Source of the DNA: Phylloscopus collybita
Taxonomy: Eukaryota; Chordata; Aves; Passeriformes; Phylloscopidae
DNA length: 64,000 bases
Reading direction: 5' to 3'
NCBI GenBank assembly: GCA_027886175.1
Contig: JAJNNQ010000006.1
Span: forward strand, 62,456,445-62,520,444
A program made the position numbers and the translations under genes. Positions 51,658-63,900 of this stretch are shown here, one piece after another (the stretch's first letter is position 1; every line of letters begins with the position of its first letter). The notes beneath the pieces are model-generated. The model was given only the letters and a program-made list of their open reading frames with translations, was not told where the DNA came from and ran no database searches.

Positions 51658-52252
51658 CTCATCCTTCCTTCCTCCTCCTTCCTGTTCATCCCTCCTGCTT
51701 ATCCTTCCTGCTCATCCTTCCTGATCCTCCTTCCTACTCATCCCTCCTCCTCATCCCTCCTCCTCATCCTTCCTGCTCATCCTTCCTCCACCTCCTTCTT
51801 GCTCATCCTTCCTCCTCCTCCTCCCTGTGTAGTCACTGTTTGCCATGTTTGGGTTTTTCTTAAGTTTTTTTCCCAGGGATTTAAGATAGTAAACAGTGAC
51901 TACATCCCTGCTCCTCCCTCCTGCTCCTCCCTCCTGCTCATCCCTCCTCCTCATCCTTCCTCCTCATCCCTCCTGCTCATCCTTCCTGCTCATCCTTCCT
52001 GCTCATCCTTCCTTCCTCCTCATCCCTCCTCCTCATCCCTCCTCCTCATCCTCCCTGCTCATCCTTCCTCCTCATCCCTCCTGCTCATTCCTCCTCCTCA
52101 TCCTTCCTGCTCCTCCTTCCTGATCCCCCCTCCTGCTCCTCCTTCCTCCTCATCCTCCCTGCTCCTCCTTCCTCCTCCTCCTTCCTGCTCCTCCTCCCTC
52201 CTACTCATCCTTCCTCCTCATCCCTCCTCCTCCTCCTCCCTCCTGCTCCCCG
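51658..52252. repeat. (CTCATCCTTCCT)n pyrimidine minisatellite
   Basis: About 12-bp units of CTCATCC, TTCCTCC and TGCTCC steps, nearly pure C/T with one A per unit. It is interrupted once, by a 77-bp inverted-repeat element at 51828-51904. Confidence 0.94.
51828..51904. mobile_element. 77-bp inverted-repeat insertion with 6-bp TSD
   Basis: Perfect 14-bp terminal inverted repeats TGTAGTCACTGTTT (51828-51841) and AAACAGTGACTACA (51891-51904) bound a 49-bp core that includes a TCTTAA...TTAAGA inner pair. The element is flanked by TCCCTG on both sides (51822-51827 and 51905-51910) and lies inside the pyrimidine minisatellite. It has no coding capacity. It could be a tiny non-autonomous DNA transposon or a deleted LTR-type insertion; TCCCTG also occurs elsewhere in the array. 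Confidence 0.6.
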
Positions 52253-52756
52253 TTCCTGCAGGAGAAGCCGGGGTGGGGGGAGGCAGGGACAGGGACAGGG
52301 GCAGTCCCAGCCCAGCCCGTGCAGGGTGGGCTCTGCTCCTGAGCTCTCCGGGAGGTCCCAGCTGGGTGACACGGTCCCCGTGTCCCTGGCGGGTGGCACG
52401 GGTGCTGTGGCCACCAGGAAAGCTCAGTGTCCACACTGACACCAGCTCCCAGGCCCCAGGGGGTACAAATGAATCACATATTTATTTAGATAAATACATT
52501 TGTTATAAAGAAATACATCATTTATAAATCCTGATTTATAACCCAGCTGGGGGCGGGATTGGTAATGCCTTCCCCCCTCTGCTTGCTGGGTTTGATTTCT
52601 CTTCTTATTCCACCACGTCCTGGTTGGTAAACTGAGCAAGCCCACTCTTCCAATTTAAGGGGAAAAAAAAGTGGGGTTTTGGTAAAAAAAAAATCCCTTT
52701 TGGAGGGAAGATTGGACAGTTTTTACTGTAGAGCTGTTACCATCTGGAGGGATTCC
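52253..52756. other. Unique sequence, no gene seen
   Basis: GC-rich to about 52460, then AT-rich with ATATTTATTTAGATAAATAC near 52477, then mixed. Both halves lack recognised repeats or supported frames. Confidence 0.4.
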
Positions 52757-53268
52757 AGGGAAAGGGGAAAAGGGGAAAAGGGGAAAAGGGGAAAAGGGGA
52801 AAAAAAAGGGGAAAAGGGGAAAAGGGGAAAAGGGGAAAAGGGGAAAAGGGGAAAAGGGGAAAAGGGGAAAAGGGGAAAAGGGGAAAAGGGGAAAAGGGAA
52901 GGGAAGGGAAGGGAAGGGAAGGGAAGGGAAGGGAAGGGAAGGGAAGGGAAGGGAAGGGAAGGGAAGGGAAGGGAAGGGAAGGGAAGGGAAGGGAAGGGAA
53001 GGGAAGGGAAGGGAAGGGAAGGGAAGGGAAGGGAAGGGAAGGGAAGGGAAGGGAAGGAAAGGAAAGGAAAGGAAAGGAAAGGAAAGGAAAGGAAAGGAAA
53101 GGAAAGGAAAGGAAAGGAAAGGAAAGGAAAGGAAAGGAAAGGAAAGGAAAGGAAAGGAAAGGAAAGGAAAGGAAAGGAAAGGAAAGGAAAGGAAAGGAAA
53201 GGAAAGGAAAGGAAAGGAAAGGAAAGGAAAGGAAAGGAAAGGAAAGGAAAGGAAAGGAAAGGAAAGGG
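52757..53268. repeat. 510-bp pure purine tract in three graded blocks
   Basis: (GGGGAAAA)n at 52757-52893, then (GGGAA)n at 52894-53054 and (GGAAA)n at 53055-53266. The plus strand has no pyrimidine over about 510 bp. Mirror symmetry makes it a candidate for triplex (H-DNA) structure. The minus-strand Ser-Phe-Pro repeat frame is an artefact. Confidence 0.97.
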
Positions 53269-53984
53269 AGAAATGTGTACCACCAACCCGAGGGGCTGAA
53301 AAGTGGGAAATGAGTGTTCGATCTCCTCGTGGATATATCTGGAAGGTTATAGGGGTGAGAAGCTGGGAGGTGCTGGGGAATCCAGCTGCACTTTAGGAAT
53401 CTGTTGTGCCATAGCAGTTCCAGATTTATTTCCCGCGCTGATTTACACCAGGGTTGAGCCAGGAGCCAGAAAGTTCGGCAGGAAAAGCAGGAACGGGAGG
53501 GGGTTGGCATCACCCGAAGGGCTGGAATCAACACCCGTGCGCAAGGAGAGCAGGGAATAAACTCGGCGGGGTTTAGCCCAGGAGCTCGGAGGAGAGATTT
53601 GCGGTTCCGGGAGCTCGGTGTCACTTTTCTCCCGGTGAAAAACAACCCGGGCGATGCAGCAGGAGCTCCCTCGGTGCCACCCCCTCACACAGCCCGCGGG
53701 GGGAAAAATTCCTTCTGGGAAAAGGGCAAAACCAGCCACAGATGGAGACAGCGAAGCACCGCGGCTCGAAGGGGAATTCATCGGCCCTCCCGCAGCTCCC
53801 TGGGGAGCTGAGCATCCCTGGAGTTCAAGGGTGAAAGGCGAGGGTTTAACCATCCCCTTCCCCGGCAGCCCCGCTCCTTTGGAGCCTTGCGGAGTTTGGT
53901 GGGAAAGTGCTTTGGGAGGCCGGGGTTGGAGGTGAGAGGGGGAAGGAGTGAGGGAGGTTTGCACACGCTGGGAAAGGAGGGGAA
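53269..53984. other. CpG-moderate unique sequence, no gene seen
   Basis: About 715 bp with scattered CpGs and no recognised repeat. Overlapping frames on both strands lack support. It could include an unrecognised exon, but no convincing acceptor-frame-donor set was seen. Confidence 0.4.
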
Positions 53985-54517
53985 TAAAAATGGAATGGAA
54001 TATGGAATGGAATGGAATGGAATGGAATGGAATGGAATGGAAAAAAACAAAATAAAATAAAATAAAATAAAATAAAATAAAATAAAATAAAATAAAATAA
54101 AATAAAATAAAATAAAATAAAATAAAATATGAAATTGAATGAAATGAAATGGAATAAAATGGAATAAAATAAAATGGAATGGAAAAAAGTGGAATAAAGT
54201 GGAATAAAATGGAATAAAATAAAATAAAGTAAAATAAAATAAAATATGAAAGGAAAGATAAATGAAATGAAATGAAATATGAAATGAATTGAAATGGAAT
54301 GAAATGAAACGGAATAAAATGGAACGGAATAAAGTGGAATAAAGCGGAATAAAATGGAATAAAATAGAATAAAATAGAATAAAATAAAATATGAAATGAA
54401 ATATGAAATGAAATGAAATGGAACTAAATAAAATGGAATAAAATGGAATAAAATGGAATAAAATAAAATAAAATAAAATAAAATAAAATAAAATAAAATA
54501 AAATAAAATAAAATAAA
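53985..54517. repeat. (GGAAT)n to (AAAAT)n pentamer region
   Basis: GGAAT repeats at 53990-54040, AAAAT at 54046-54128, mixed GAAAT/GGAAT/AAAAT and AAAGT at 54129-54460, and pure AAAAT to 54517. All units share a 5-bp phase. The minus-strand open frame is an artefact. Confidence 0.95.
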
Positions 54518-54911
54518 TCGATGCATCTGCACACTCTGGAAAAAGAATAAATTAAAAAAAAAAAAAAAAGTAAAGTTAATCGTTGCTTCTGCCCAATGTA
54601 AAACCAATCCCCGGAAAGTTCGGGCTCAGGCGCACTGCCGGCCTGTGAAGAAGCTGTCAGATTATCCTGGTGGGAAGGAAGCTGCTCCGGGGTTTTGTCC
54701 TTAATTGCCCCGGGAAGGCGGCGCTGCGGCAGCTGCGGTACCTGGCTGGCCGAGAAAAGGCCCCATTAAGGATGGTTTGTTAAACAGTGGCTGATAAGTT
54801 GTTATCTTTCAGCATCCCCGGGCTAATTAGACACCGCCAGCCGAAGTTAATTTGGTGGAAAACATTTCTCGACTTAATGACGTTTATGGGCAATTAGGCG
54901 CCTTGCGGGCA
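54518..54911. promoter_or_regulatory. Unique block with enhancer-like composition
   Basis: Repeat-free DNA with many homeodomain-type cores: CTTAATTGCC, CCATTAAGG, GGGCTAATTAGACACC, GAAGTTAATTTGG, CTTAATGACG and CAATTAGGC, plus CGGCAGCTGCGG (an E-box) and GTTGTTATCTTTC. TAAT-type motifs are more frequent than in other unique stretches. No open frame of interest. This is inferred from composition only. Confidence 0.35.
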
Positions 54912-57900
54912 GGAGCACACATTGACATCCCGGGATCGTTCTGGAGCCCTGAGCAGAGCAGACATTGACATCCCGGGCTGATTCCCAGAGCCCTGAGCAG
55001 AGCAGACATTGACATCCCGGGCTGGTTCTGGAGCCCTGAGCAGAGCAGACATTGACATCCCGGGATCGTTCTGGAGCCCTGAGCAGAGCAGACATTGACA
55101 TCCCGGGCTGATTCCCAGAGCCCTGAGCAGAGCAGACATTGACATCCCGGGCTGGTTCTGGAGCCCTGAGCAGAGCAGACATTGACATCCCGGGATTGTT
55201 CCCGGAGCCCTGAGCAGAGCAGACATTGACATCCCGGGATTGTTCCCGGAGCCCTGAGCAGAGCAGACATTGACATCCCGGGATTGTTCTGGAGCCCTGA
55301 GCAGAGCAGACATTGACATCCCGGGATTGTTCTGGAGCCCTGAGCAGAGCAGACATTGACATCCCGGGATTGTTCCCGGAGCCCTGAGCAGAGCAGACAT
55401 TGACATCCCGGGCTGGTTCTGGAGCCCTGAGCAGAGCAGACATTGACATCCCGGGATTGTTCCCGGAGCCCTGAGCAGAGCACACATTGACATCCCGGGA
55501 TTGTTCCTGGAGCCCTGAGCAGAGCAGACATTGACATCCCGGGATTGTTCCCAGAGCCCTGAGCAGAGCAGACATTGACATCCCGGGATTGTTCCTGAGC
55601 CCTGAGCAGAGCAGACATTGACATCCCGGGATTGTTCCTGAGCCCTGAGCAGAGCAGACATTGACATCCCGGGATTGTTCCTGGATCCCTGAGCAGAGCA
55701 GACATTGACATCCCGGGATTGTTCCTGGAGCCCTGAGCAGAGCAGACATTGACATCCCGGGATCGTTCTGGAGCCCTGAGCAGAGCAGACATTGACATCC
55801 CGGGCTGATTCCCAGAGCCCTGAGCAGAGCAGACATTGACATCCCGGGCTGATTCCCGGAGCCCTGAGCAGAGCAGACATTGACATCCCGGGATTGTTCC
55901 TGGAGCCCTGAGCAGAGCAGACATTGACATCCCGGGATTGTTCCTGGAGCCCTGAGCAGAGCAGACATTGACATCCCGGGCTGATTCCCCAGCCCTGAGC
56001 AGAGCAGACATTGACATCCCGGGCTGGTTCTGGAGCCCTGAGCAGAGCAGACATTGACATCCCGGGCTGGTTCTGGAGCCCTGAGCAGAGCAGACATTGA
56101 CATCCCGGGATTGTTCCCGGAGCCCTGAGCAGAGCAGACATTGACATCCCGGGCTGGTTCTGGAGCCCTGAGCAGAGCAGACATTGACATCCCGGGATTG
56201 TTCCTGGAGCCCTGAGCAGAGCAGACATTGACATCCCGGGCTGGTTCTGGAGCCCTGAGCAGAGCAGACATTGACATCCCGGGCTGGTTCTGGAGCCCTG
56301 AGCAGAGCAGACATTGACATCCCGGGATTGTTCCTGGAGCCCTGAGCAGAGCAGACATTGACATTCCGGGATTGTTCCTGGAGCCCTGAGCAGAGCAGAC
56401 ATTGACATCCCGGGATTGTTCCTGGAGCCCTGAGCAGAGCAGACATTGACATCCCGGGATTGTTCCCGGAGCCCTGAGCAGAGCAGACATTGACATCCCG
56501 GGATTGTTCTGGAGCCCTGAGCAGAGCAGACATTGACATCCCGGGATTGTTCTGGAGCCCTGAGCAGAGCAGACATTGACATCCCGGGATTGTTCCCGGA
56601 GCCCTGAGCAGAGCAGACATTGACATCCTGGGATTGTTCCCGAGCCCTGAGCAGAGCAGACATTGACATCCCGGGATTGTTCTGGAGCCCTGAGCAGAGC
56701 AGACATTGACATCCCGGGATTGTTCCCGGAGCCCTGAGCAGAGCACACATTGACATCCCGGGATTGTTCCTGGAGCCCTGAGCAGAGCAGACATTGACAT
56801 CCCGGGATTGTTCCCGGAGCCCTGAGCAGAGCAGACATTGACATCCCGGGATTGTTCCTGAGCCCTGAGCAGAGCAGACATTGACATCCCGGGATTGTTC
56901 CTGAGCCCTGAGCAGAGCAGACATTGACATCCCGGGATTGTTCCTGGAGCCCTGAGCAGAGCAGACATTGACATCCCGGGATCGTTCTGGAGCCCTGAGC
57001 AGAGCAGACATTGACATCCCGGGCTGATTCCCCAGCCCTGAGCAGAGCAGACATTGACATCCCGGGCTGATTCCCCAGCCCTGAGCAGAGCAGACATTGA
57101 CATCCCGGGCTGGTTCTGGAGCCCTGAGCAGAGCAGACATTGACATCCCGGGCTGGTTCTGGAGCCCTGAGCAGAGCAGACATTGACATCCCGGGCTGAT
57201 TCCCGGAGCCCTGAGCAGAGCAGACATTGACATCCCGGGCTGGTTCTGGAGCCCTGAGCAGAGCAGACATTGACATCCCGGGCTGGTTCTGGAGCCCTGA
57301 GCAGAGCAGACATTGACATCCCGGGATTGTTCCTGGAGCCCTGAGCAGAGCAGACATTGACATCCCGGGCTGGTTCTGGAGCCCTGAGCAGAGCAGACAT
57401 TGACATCCCGGGATTGTTCTGGAGCCCTGAGCAGAGCAGACATTGACATCCTGGGATTGTTCCTGAGCCCTGAGCAGAGCAGACATTGACATCCCGGGCT
57501 GGTTCTGGAGCCCTGAGCAGAGCAGACATTGACATCCCGGGATTGTTCCTGGAGCCCTGAGCAGAGCAGACATTGACATTCCGGGATTGTTCCTGGAGCC
57601 CTGAGCAGAGCAGACATTGACATCCCGGGATTGTTCCTGGAGCCCTGAGCAGAGCAGACATTGACATCCCGGGATTGTTCCCGGAGCCCTGAGCAGAGCA
57701 GACATTGACATCCCGGGATCGTTCTGGAGCCCTGAGCAGAGCAGACATTGACATCCCGGGCTGATTCCCAGAGCCCTGAGCAGAGCAGACATTGACATCC
57801 CGGGCTGGTTCTGGAGCCCTGAGCAGAGCAGACATTGACATCCCGGGCTGGTTCTGGAGCCCTGAGCAGAGCAGACATTGACATCCCGGGCTGATTCCCA

Positions 57901-60900
57901 GAGCCCTGAGCAGAGCAGACATTGACATCCCGCGATTGTTCCTGGAGCCCTGAGTAGAGCAGACATTGACATCCCGGGCTGGTTCTGGAGCCCTGAGCAG
58001 AGCTGACATTGACATCCCGGGATTGTTCCTGGAGCCCTGAGCAGAGCAGACATTGACATCCCGGGCTGATTCCCAGAGCCCTGAGCAGAGCAGACATTGA
58101 CATCCCGGGCTGGTTCTGGAGCCCTGAGCAGAGCAGACATTGACATCCCGGGTTCGTTCTGGAGCCCTGAGCAGAGCAGACATTGACATCCCGGGCTGGT
58201 TCTGGAGCCCTGAGCAGAGCAGACATTGACATCCCGGGATTGTTCCTGGAGCCCTGAGCAGAGCAGACATTGACATCCCGGGCTGGTTCTGGAGCCCTGA
58301 GCAGAGCAGACATTGACATCCCGGGATTGTTCCCGGAGCCCTGAGCAGAGCAGACATTGACATCCCGGGCTGGTTCTGGAGCCCTGAGCAGAGCAGACAT
58401 TGACATCCCGGGATTGTTCTGGAGCCCTGAGCAGAGCAGACATTGACATCCCGGCATTGTTCTGGAGCCCTGAGCAGAGCAGACATTGACATCCCGGGCT
58501 GATTCCCAGAGCCCTGAGCAGAGCAGACATTGACATCCCGGGATTGTTCCTGGATCCCTGAGCAGAGCAGACATTGACATCCCGGGATCGTTCTGGAGCC
58601 CTGAGCAGAGCAGACATTGACATCCCGGGATTGTTCCTGGATCCCTGAGCAGAGCAGACATTGACATCCCGGGATCGTTCTGGAGCCCTGAGCAGAGCAG
58701 ACATTGACATCCCGGGATTGTTCCTGGAGCCCTGAGCAGAGCAGACATTGACATCCTGGGATTGTTCCTGGAGCCCTGAGCAGAGCAGACATTGACATCC
58801 CGGGATTGTTCCCGAGCCCTGAGCAGAGCAGACATTGACATCCCGGGATTGTTCTGGAGCCCTGAGCAGAGCAGACATTGACATCCCGGGATTGTTCCCG
58901 GAGCCCTGAGCAGAGCAGACATTGACATCCCGGGCTGGTTCTGGAGCCCTGAGCAGAGCAAACATTGACATCCCGGGATCGTTCCTGAGCCCTGAGCAGA
59001 GCAGACATTGACATCCCGGGATTGTTCTGGAGCCCTGAGCAGAGCAGACATTGACATCCCGGGATTGTTCTGGAGCCCTGAGCAGAGCAGACATTGACAT
59101 CCCGGGCTGATTCCCGGGGCCCTGAGCAGAGCAGACATTGACATCCCGGGATTGTTCCTGGAGCCCTGAGCAGAGCAGACATTGACATCCCGGGCTGATT
59201 CCCGGGGCCCTGAGCAGAGCAGACATTGACATCCCGGGATTGTTCCTGGAGCCCTGAGCAGAGCAGACATTGACATCCCGGGCTGGTTCTGGAGCCCTGA
59301 GCAGAGCTGACATTGACATCCCGGGCTGATTCCCAGAGCCCTGAGCAGAGCAGACATTGACATCCCGGGATTGTTCCTGGATCCCTGAGCAGAGCAGACA
59401 TTGACATCCCGGGCTGGTTCTGGAGCCCTGAGCAGAGCAGACATTGACATCCCGGGCTGATTCCCGGAGCCCTGAGCAGAGCAGACATTGACATCCCGGG
59501 TTCGTTCTGGAGCCCTGAGCAGAGCAGACATTGACATTCCGGGCTGGTTCTGGAGCCCTGAGCAGAGCAGACATTGACATCCCGGGCTGGTTCTGGAGCC
59601 CTGAGCAGAGCAGACATTGACATCCCGGGCTGATTCTGGAGCCCTGAGCAGAGCAGACATTGACATCCCGGGCTGGTTCTGGAGCCCTGAGCAGAGCAGA
59701 CATTGACATCCCAGGATCGTTCCTGAGCCCTGAGCAGAGCAGACATTGACATCCCGGGATTGTTCCTGGAGCCCTGAGCAGAGCAGACATTGACATTCCG
59801 GGATTGTTCCTGGAGCCCTGAGCAGAGCAGACATTGACATCCCGGGCTGGTTCTGGAGCCCTGAGCAGAGCAGACATTGACATCCCGGGATCGTTCTGGA
59901 GCCCTGAGCAGAGCAGACATTGACATCCCGGGATTGTTCCCGGAGCCCTGAGCAGAGCAGACATTGACATCCCGGGCTGGTTCTGGAGCCCTGAGCAGAG
60001 CAGACATTGACATCCCGGGATTGTTCTGGAGCCCTGAGCAGAGCAGACATTGACATCCCGGGATTGTTCTGGAGCCCTGAGCAGAGCAGACATTGACATC
60101 CCGGGATTGTTCTGGAGCCCTGAGCAGAGCAGACATTGACATCCCGGGATTGTTCTGGAGCCCTGAGCAGAGCAGACATTGACATCCCGGGCTGGTTCTG
60201 GAGTCCTGAGCAGAGCAGACATTGACATCCCGGGATTGTTCCTGGATCCCTGAGCAGAGCAGACATTGACATCCCGGGATCGTTCTGGAGCCCTGAGCAG
60301 AGCAGACATTGACATCCCGGGATTGTTCCTGGATCCCTGAGCAGAGCAGACATTGACATCCCGGGATCGTTCTGGAGCCCTGAGCAGAGCAGACATTGAC
60401 ATCCCGGGATTGTTCCTGGAGCCCTGAGCAGAGCAGACATTGACATCCTGGGATTGTTCCTGGATCCCTGAGCAGAGCAGACATTGACATCCCGGGATTG
60501 TTCCTGGAGCCCTGAGCAGAGCAGACATTGACATCCCGGGATTGTTCCCGAGCCCTGAGCAGAGCAGACATTGACATCCCGGGATTGTTCTGGAGCCCTG
60601 AGCAGAGCAGACATTGACATCCCGGGATTGTTCCCGGAGCCCTGAGCAGAGCAGACATTGACATCCCGGGATTGTTCCCGGAGCCCTGAGCAGAGCAGAC
60701 ATTGACATCCCGGGCTGGTTCTGGAGCCCTGAGCAGAGCAAACATTGACATCCCGGGATCGTTCCTGAGCCCTGAGCAGAGCAGACATTGACATCCCGGG
60801 ATTGTTCTGGAGCCCTGAGCAGAGCAGACATTGACATCCCGGGCTGGTTCTGGAGCCCTGAGCAGAGCAGACATTGACATCCCGGGCTGATTCCCAGAGC

Positions 60901-63900
60901 CCTGAGCAGAGCAGACATTGACATCCTGGGATTGTTCCTGGATCCCTGAGCAGAGCAGACATTGACATCCTGGGATTGTTCCTGGAGCCCCGAGCAGAGC
61001 AGACATTGACATCCCGGGCTGGTTCTGGAGCCCTGAGCAGAGCAGACATTGACATCCCGGGCTGATTCCCGGAGCCCTGAGCAGAGCAGACATTGACATC
61101 CCGGGCTGGTTCTGGAGCCCTGAGCAGAGCAGACATTGACATCCCGGGCTGATTCCCAGAGCCCTGAGCAGAGCAGACATTGACATCCTGGGATTGTTCC
61201 CGGAGCCCTGAGCAGAGCAGACATTGACATCCCCGGCTGATTCCCCAGCCCTGAGCAGAGCAGACATTGACATCCTGGGATTGTTCCTGGAGCCCTGAGC
61301 AGAGCAGACATTGACATCCCGGGATTGTTCCCGGAGCCCTGAGCAGAGCAGACATTGACATCCCGGGCTGATTCCCCAGCCCTGAGCAGAGCAGACATTG
61401 ACATCCCGGGCTGGTTCCCGAGCCCTGAGCAGAGCAGACATTGACATCCCGGGATTGTTCTGGAGCCCTGAGCAGAGCAGACATTGACATCCCGGGATTG
61501 TTCCCGGAGCCCTGAGCAGAGCAGACATTGACATCCCGGGTTCGTTCTGGAGCCCTGAGCAGAGCAGACATTGACATCCCGGGATTGTTCTGGAGCCCTG
61601 AGCAGAGCAGACATTGACATCCCGGGCTGATTCCCGGAGCCCTGAGCAGAGCAGACATTGACATCCCGGGCTGATTCCCAGAACCCTGAGCAGAGCAGAC
61701 ATTGACATCCCGGGATTGTTCCTGGAGCCCTGAGCAGAGCAGACATTGACATCCCGGGCTGATTCCCAGAGCCCTGAGCAGAGCAGACATTGACATCCCG
61801 GGCTGGTTCTGGAGCCCTGAGCAGAGCAGACATTGACATCCCGGGATTGTTCCTGGAGCCCTGAGCAGAGCAGACATTGACATCCCAGGCTGATTCCCGG
61901 AGCCCTGAGCAGAGCAGACATTGACATCCCGGGATCGTTCCTGAGCCCTGAGCAGAGCAGACATTGACATCCCAGGCTGATTCCCGGAGCCCTGAGCAGA
62001 GCAGACATTGACATCCCGGGATCGTTCCTGAGCCCTGAGCAGAGCAGACATTGACATCCTGGGATTGTTCCTGGATCCCTGAGCAGAGCAGACATTGACA
62101 TCCTGGGATTGTTCCTGGAGCCCTGAGCAGAGCAGACATTGACATCCCGGGCTGGTTCTGGAGCCCTGAGCAGAGCAGACATTGACATCCCGGGATTGTT
62201 CCTGGAGCCCTGAGCAGAGCAGACATTGACATCCCGGGCTGGTTCTGGAGCCCTGAGCAGAGCAGACATTGACATCCCGGGATTGTTCCTGGAGCCCTGA
62301 GCAGAGCAGACATTGACATCCCGGGCTGGTTCTGGAGCCCTGAGCAGAGCAGACATTGACATCCCGGGATTGTTCTGGAGCCCTGAGCAGAGCAGACATT
62401 GACATCCCGGGCTGATTCCCAGAGCCCTGAGCAGAGCAGACATTGACATCCCGGGCTGATTCCCGGGGCCCTGAGCAGAGCAGACATTGACATCCCGGGC
62501 TGGTTCTGGAGCCCTGAGCAGAGCTGACATTGACATCCCGGGCTGATTCCCAGAGCCCTGAGCAGAGCAGACATTGACATCCCGGGTTCGTTCTGGAGCC
62601 CTGAGCAGAGCAGACATTGACATTCCGGGATTGTTCCTGGAGCCCTGAGCAGAGCAGACATTGACATCCCGGGATCGTTCTGGAGTCCTGAGCAGAGCAG
62701 ACATTGACATCCCGGGATTGTTCCCGGAGCCCTGAGCAGAGCAGACATTGACATCCCGGGCTGGTTCTGGAGCCCTGAGCAGAGCAGACATTGACATCCC
62801 GGGCTGGTTCTGGAGCCCTGAGCAGAGCAGACATTGACATCCCGGGATTGTTCCTGGATCCCTGAGCAGAGCAGACATTGACATCCCGGGATCGTTCTGG
62901 AGCCCTGAGCAGAGCAGACATTGACATCCCGGGATTGTTCCTGGATCCCTGAGCAGAGCAGACATTGACATCCCGGGATCGTTCTGGAGCCCTGAGCAGA
63001 GCAGACATTGACATCCCGGGATTGTTCCTGGAGCCCTGAGCAGAGCAGACATTGACATCCTGGGATTGTTCCTGGATCCCTGAGCAGAGCAGACATTGAC
63101 ATCCCGGGCTGGTTCTGGAGCCCTGAGCAGAGCAGACATTGACATCCCGGGATTGTTCCTGGAGCCCTGAGCAGAGCAGACATTGACATCCCGGGATTGT
63201 TCCCGAGCCCTGAGCAGAGCAGACATTGACATCCCGGGATTGTTCCTGGAGCCCTGAGCAGAGCAGACATTGACATCCCGGGCTGATTCCCGGGGCCCTG
63301 AGCAGAGCAGACATTGACATCCCGGGCTGATTCCCAGAGCCCTGAGCAGAGCAGACATTGACATCCTGGGATTGTTCCTGGATCCCTGAGCAGAGCAGAC
63401 ATTGACATCCTGGGATTGTTCCTGGAGCCCCGAGCAGAGCAGACATTGACATCCCGGGCTGGTTCTGGAGCCCTGAGCAGAGCAGACATTGACATCCCGG
63501 GCTGATTCCCGGAGCCCTGAGCAGAGCAGACATTGACATCCCGGGCTGGTTCTGGAGCCCTGAGCAGAGCAGACATTGACATCCCCGGCTGATTCCCCAG
63601 CCCTGAGCAGAGCAGACATTGACATCCCGGGATTGTTCCCGGAGCCCTGAGCAGAGCAGACATTGACATCCCGGGTTCGTTCTGGAGCCCTGAGCAGAGC
63701 AGACATTGACATCCCGGGCTGATTCCCCAGCCCTGAGCAGAGCAGACATTGACATCCCGGGCTGGTTCCCGAGCCCTGAGCAGAGCAGACATTGACATCC
63801 CGGGATTGTTCTGGAGCCCTGAGCAGAGCAGACATTGACATCCCGGGATTGTTCCCGGAGCCCTGAGCAGAGCAGACATTGACATCCCGGGCTGGTTCTG

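Noticed and set aside
53985..54045. Human satellite II/III-like GGAAT repeats
   Set aside because: Only about ten units in a mixed pentamer region; similarity is of the simple unit only and gives no evidence of pericentromeric satellite or contamination.
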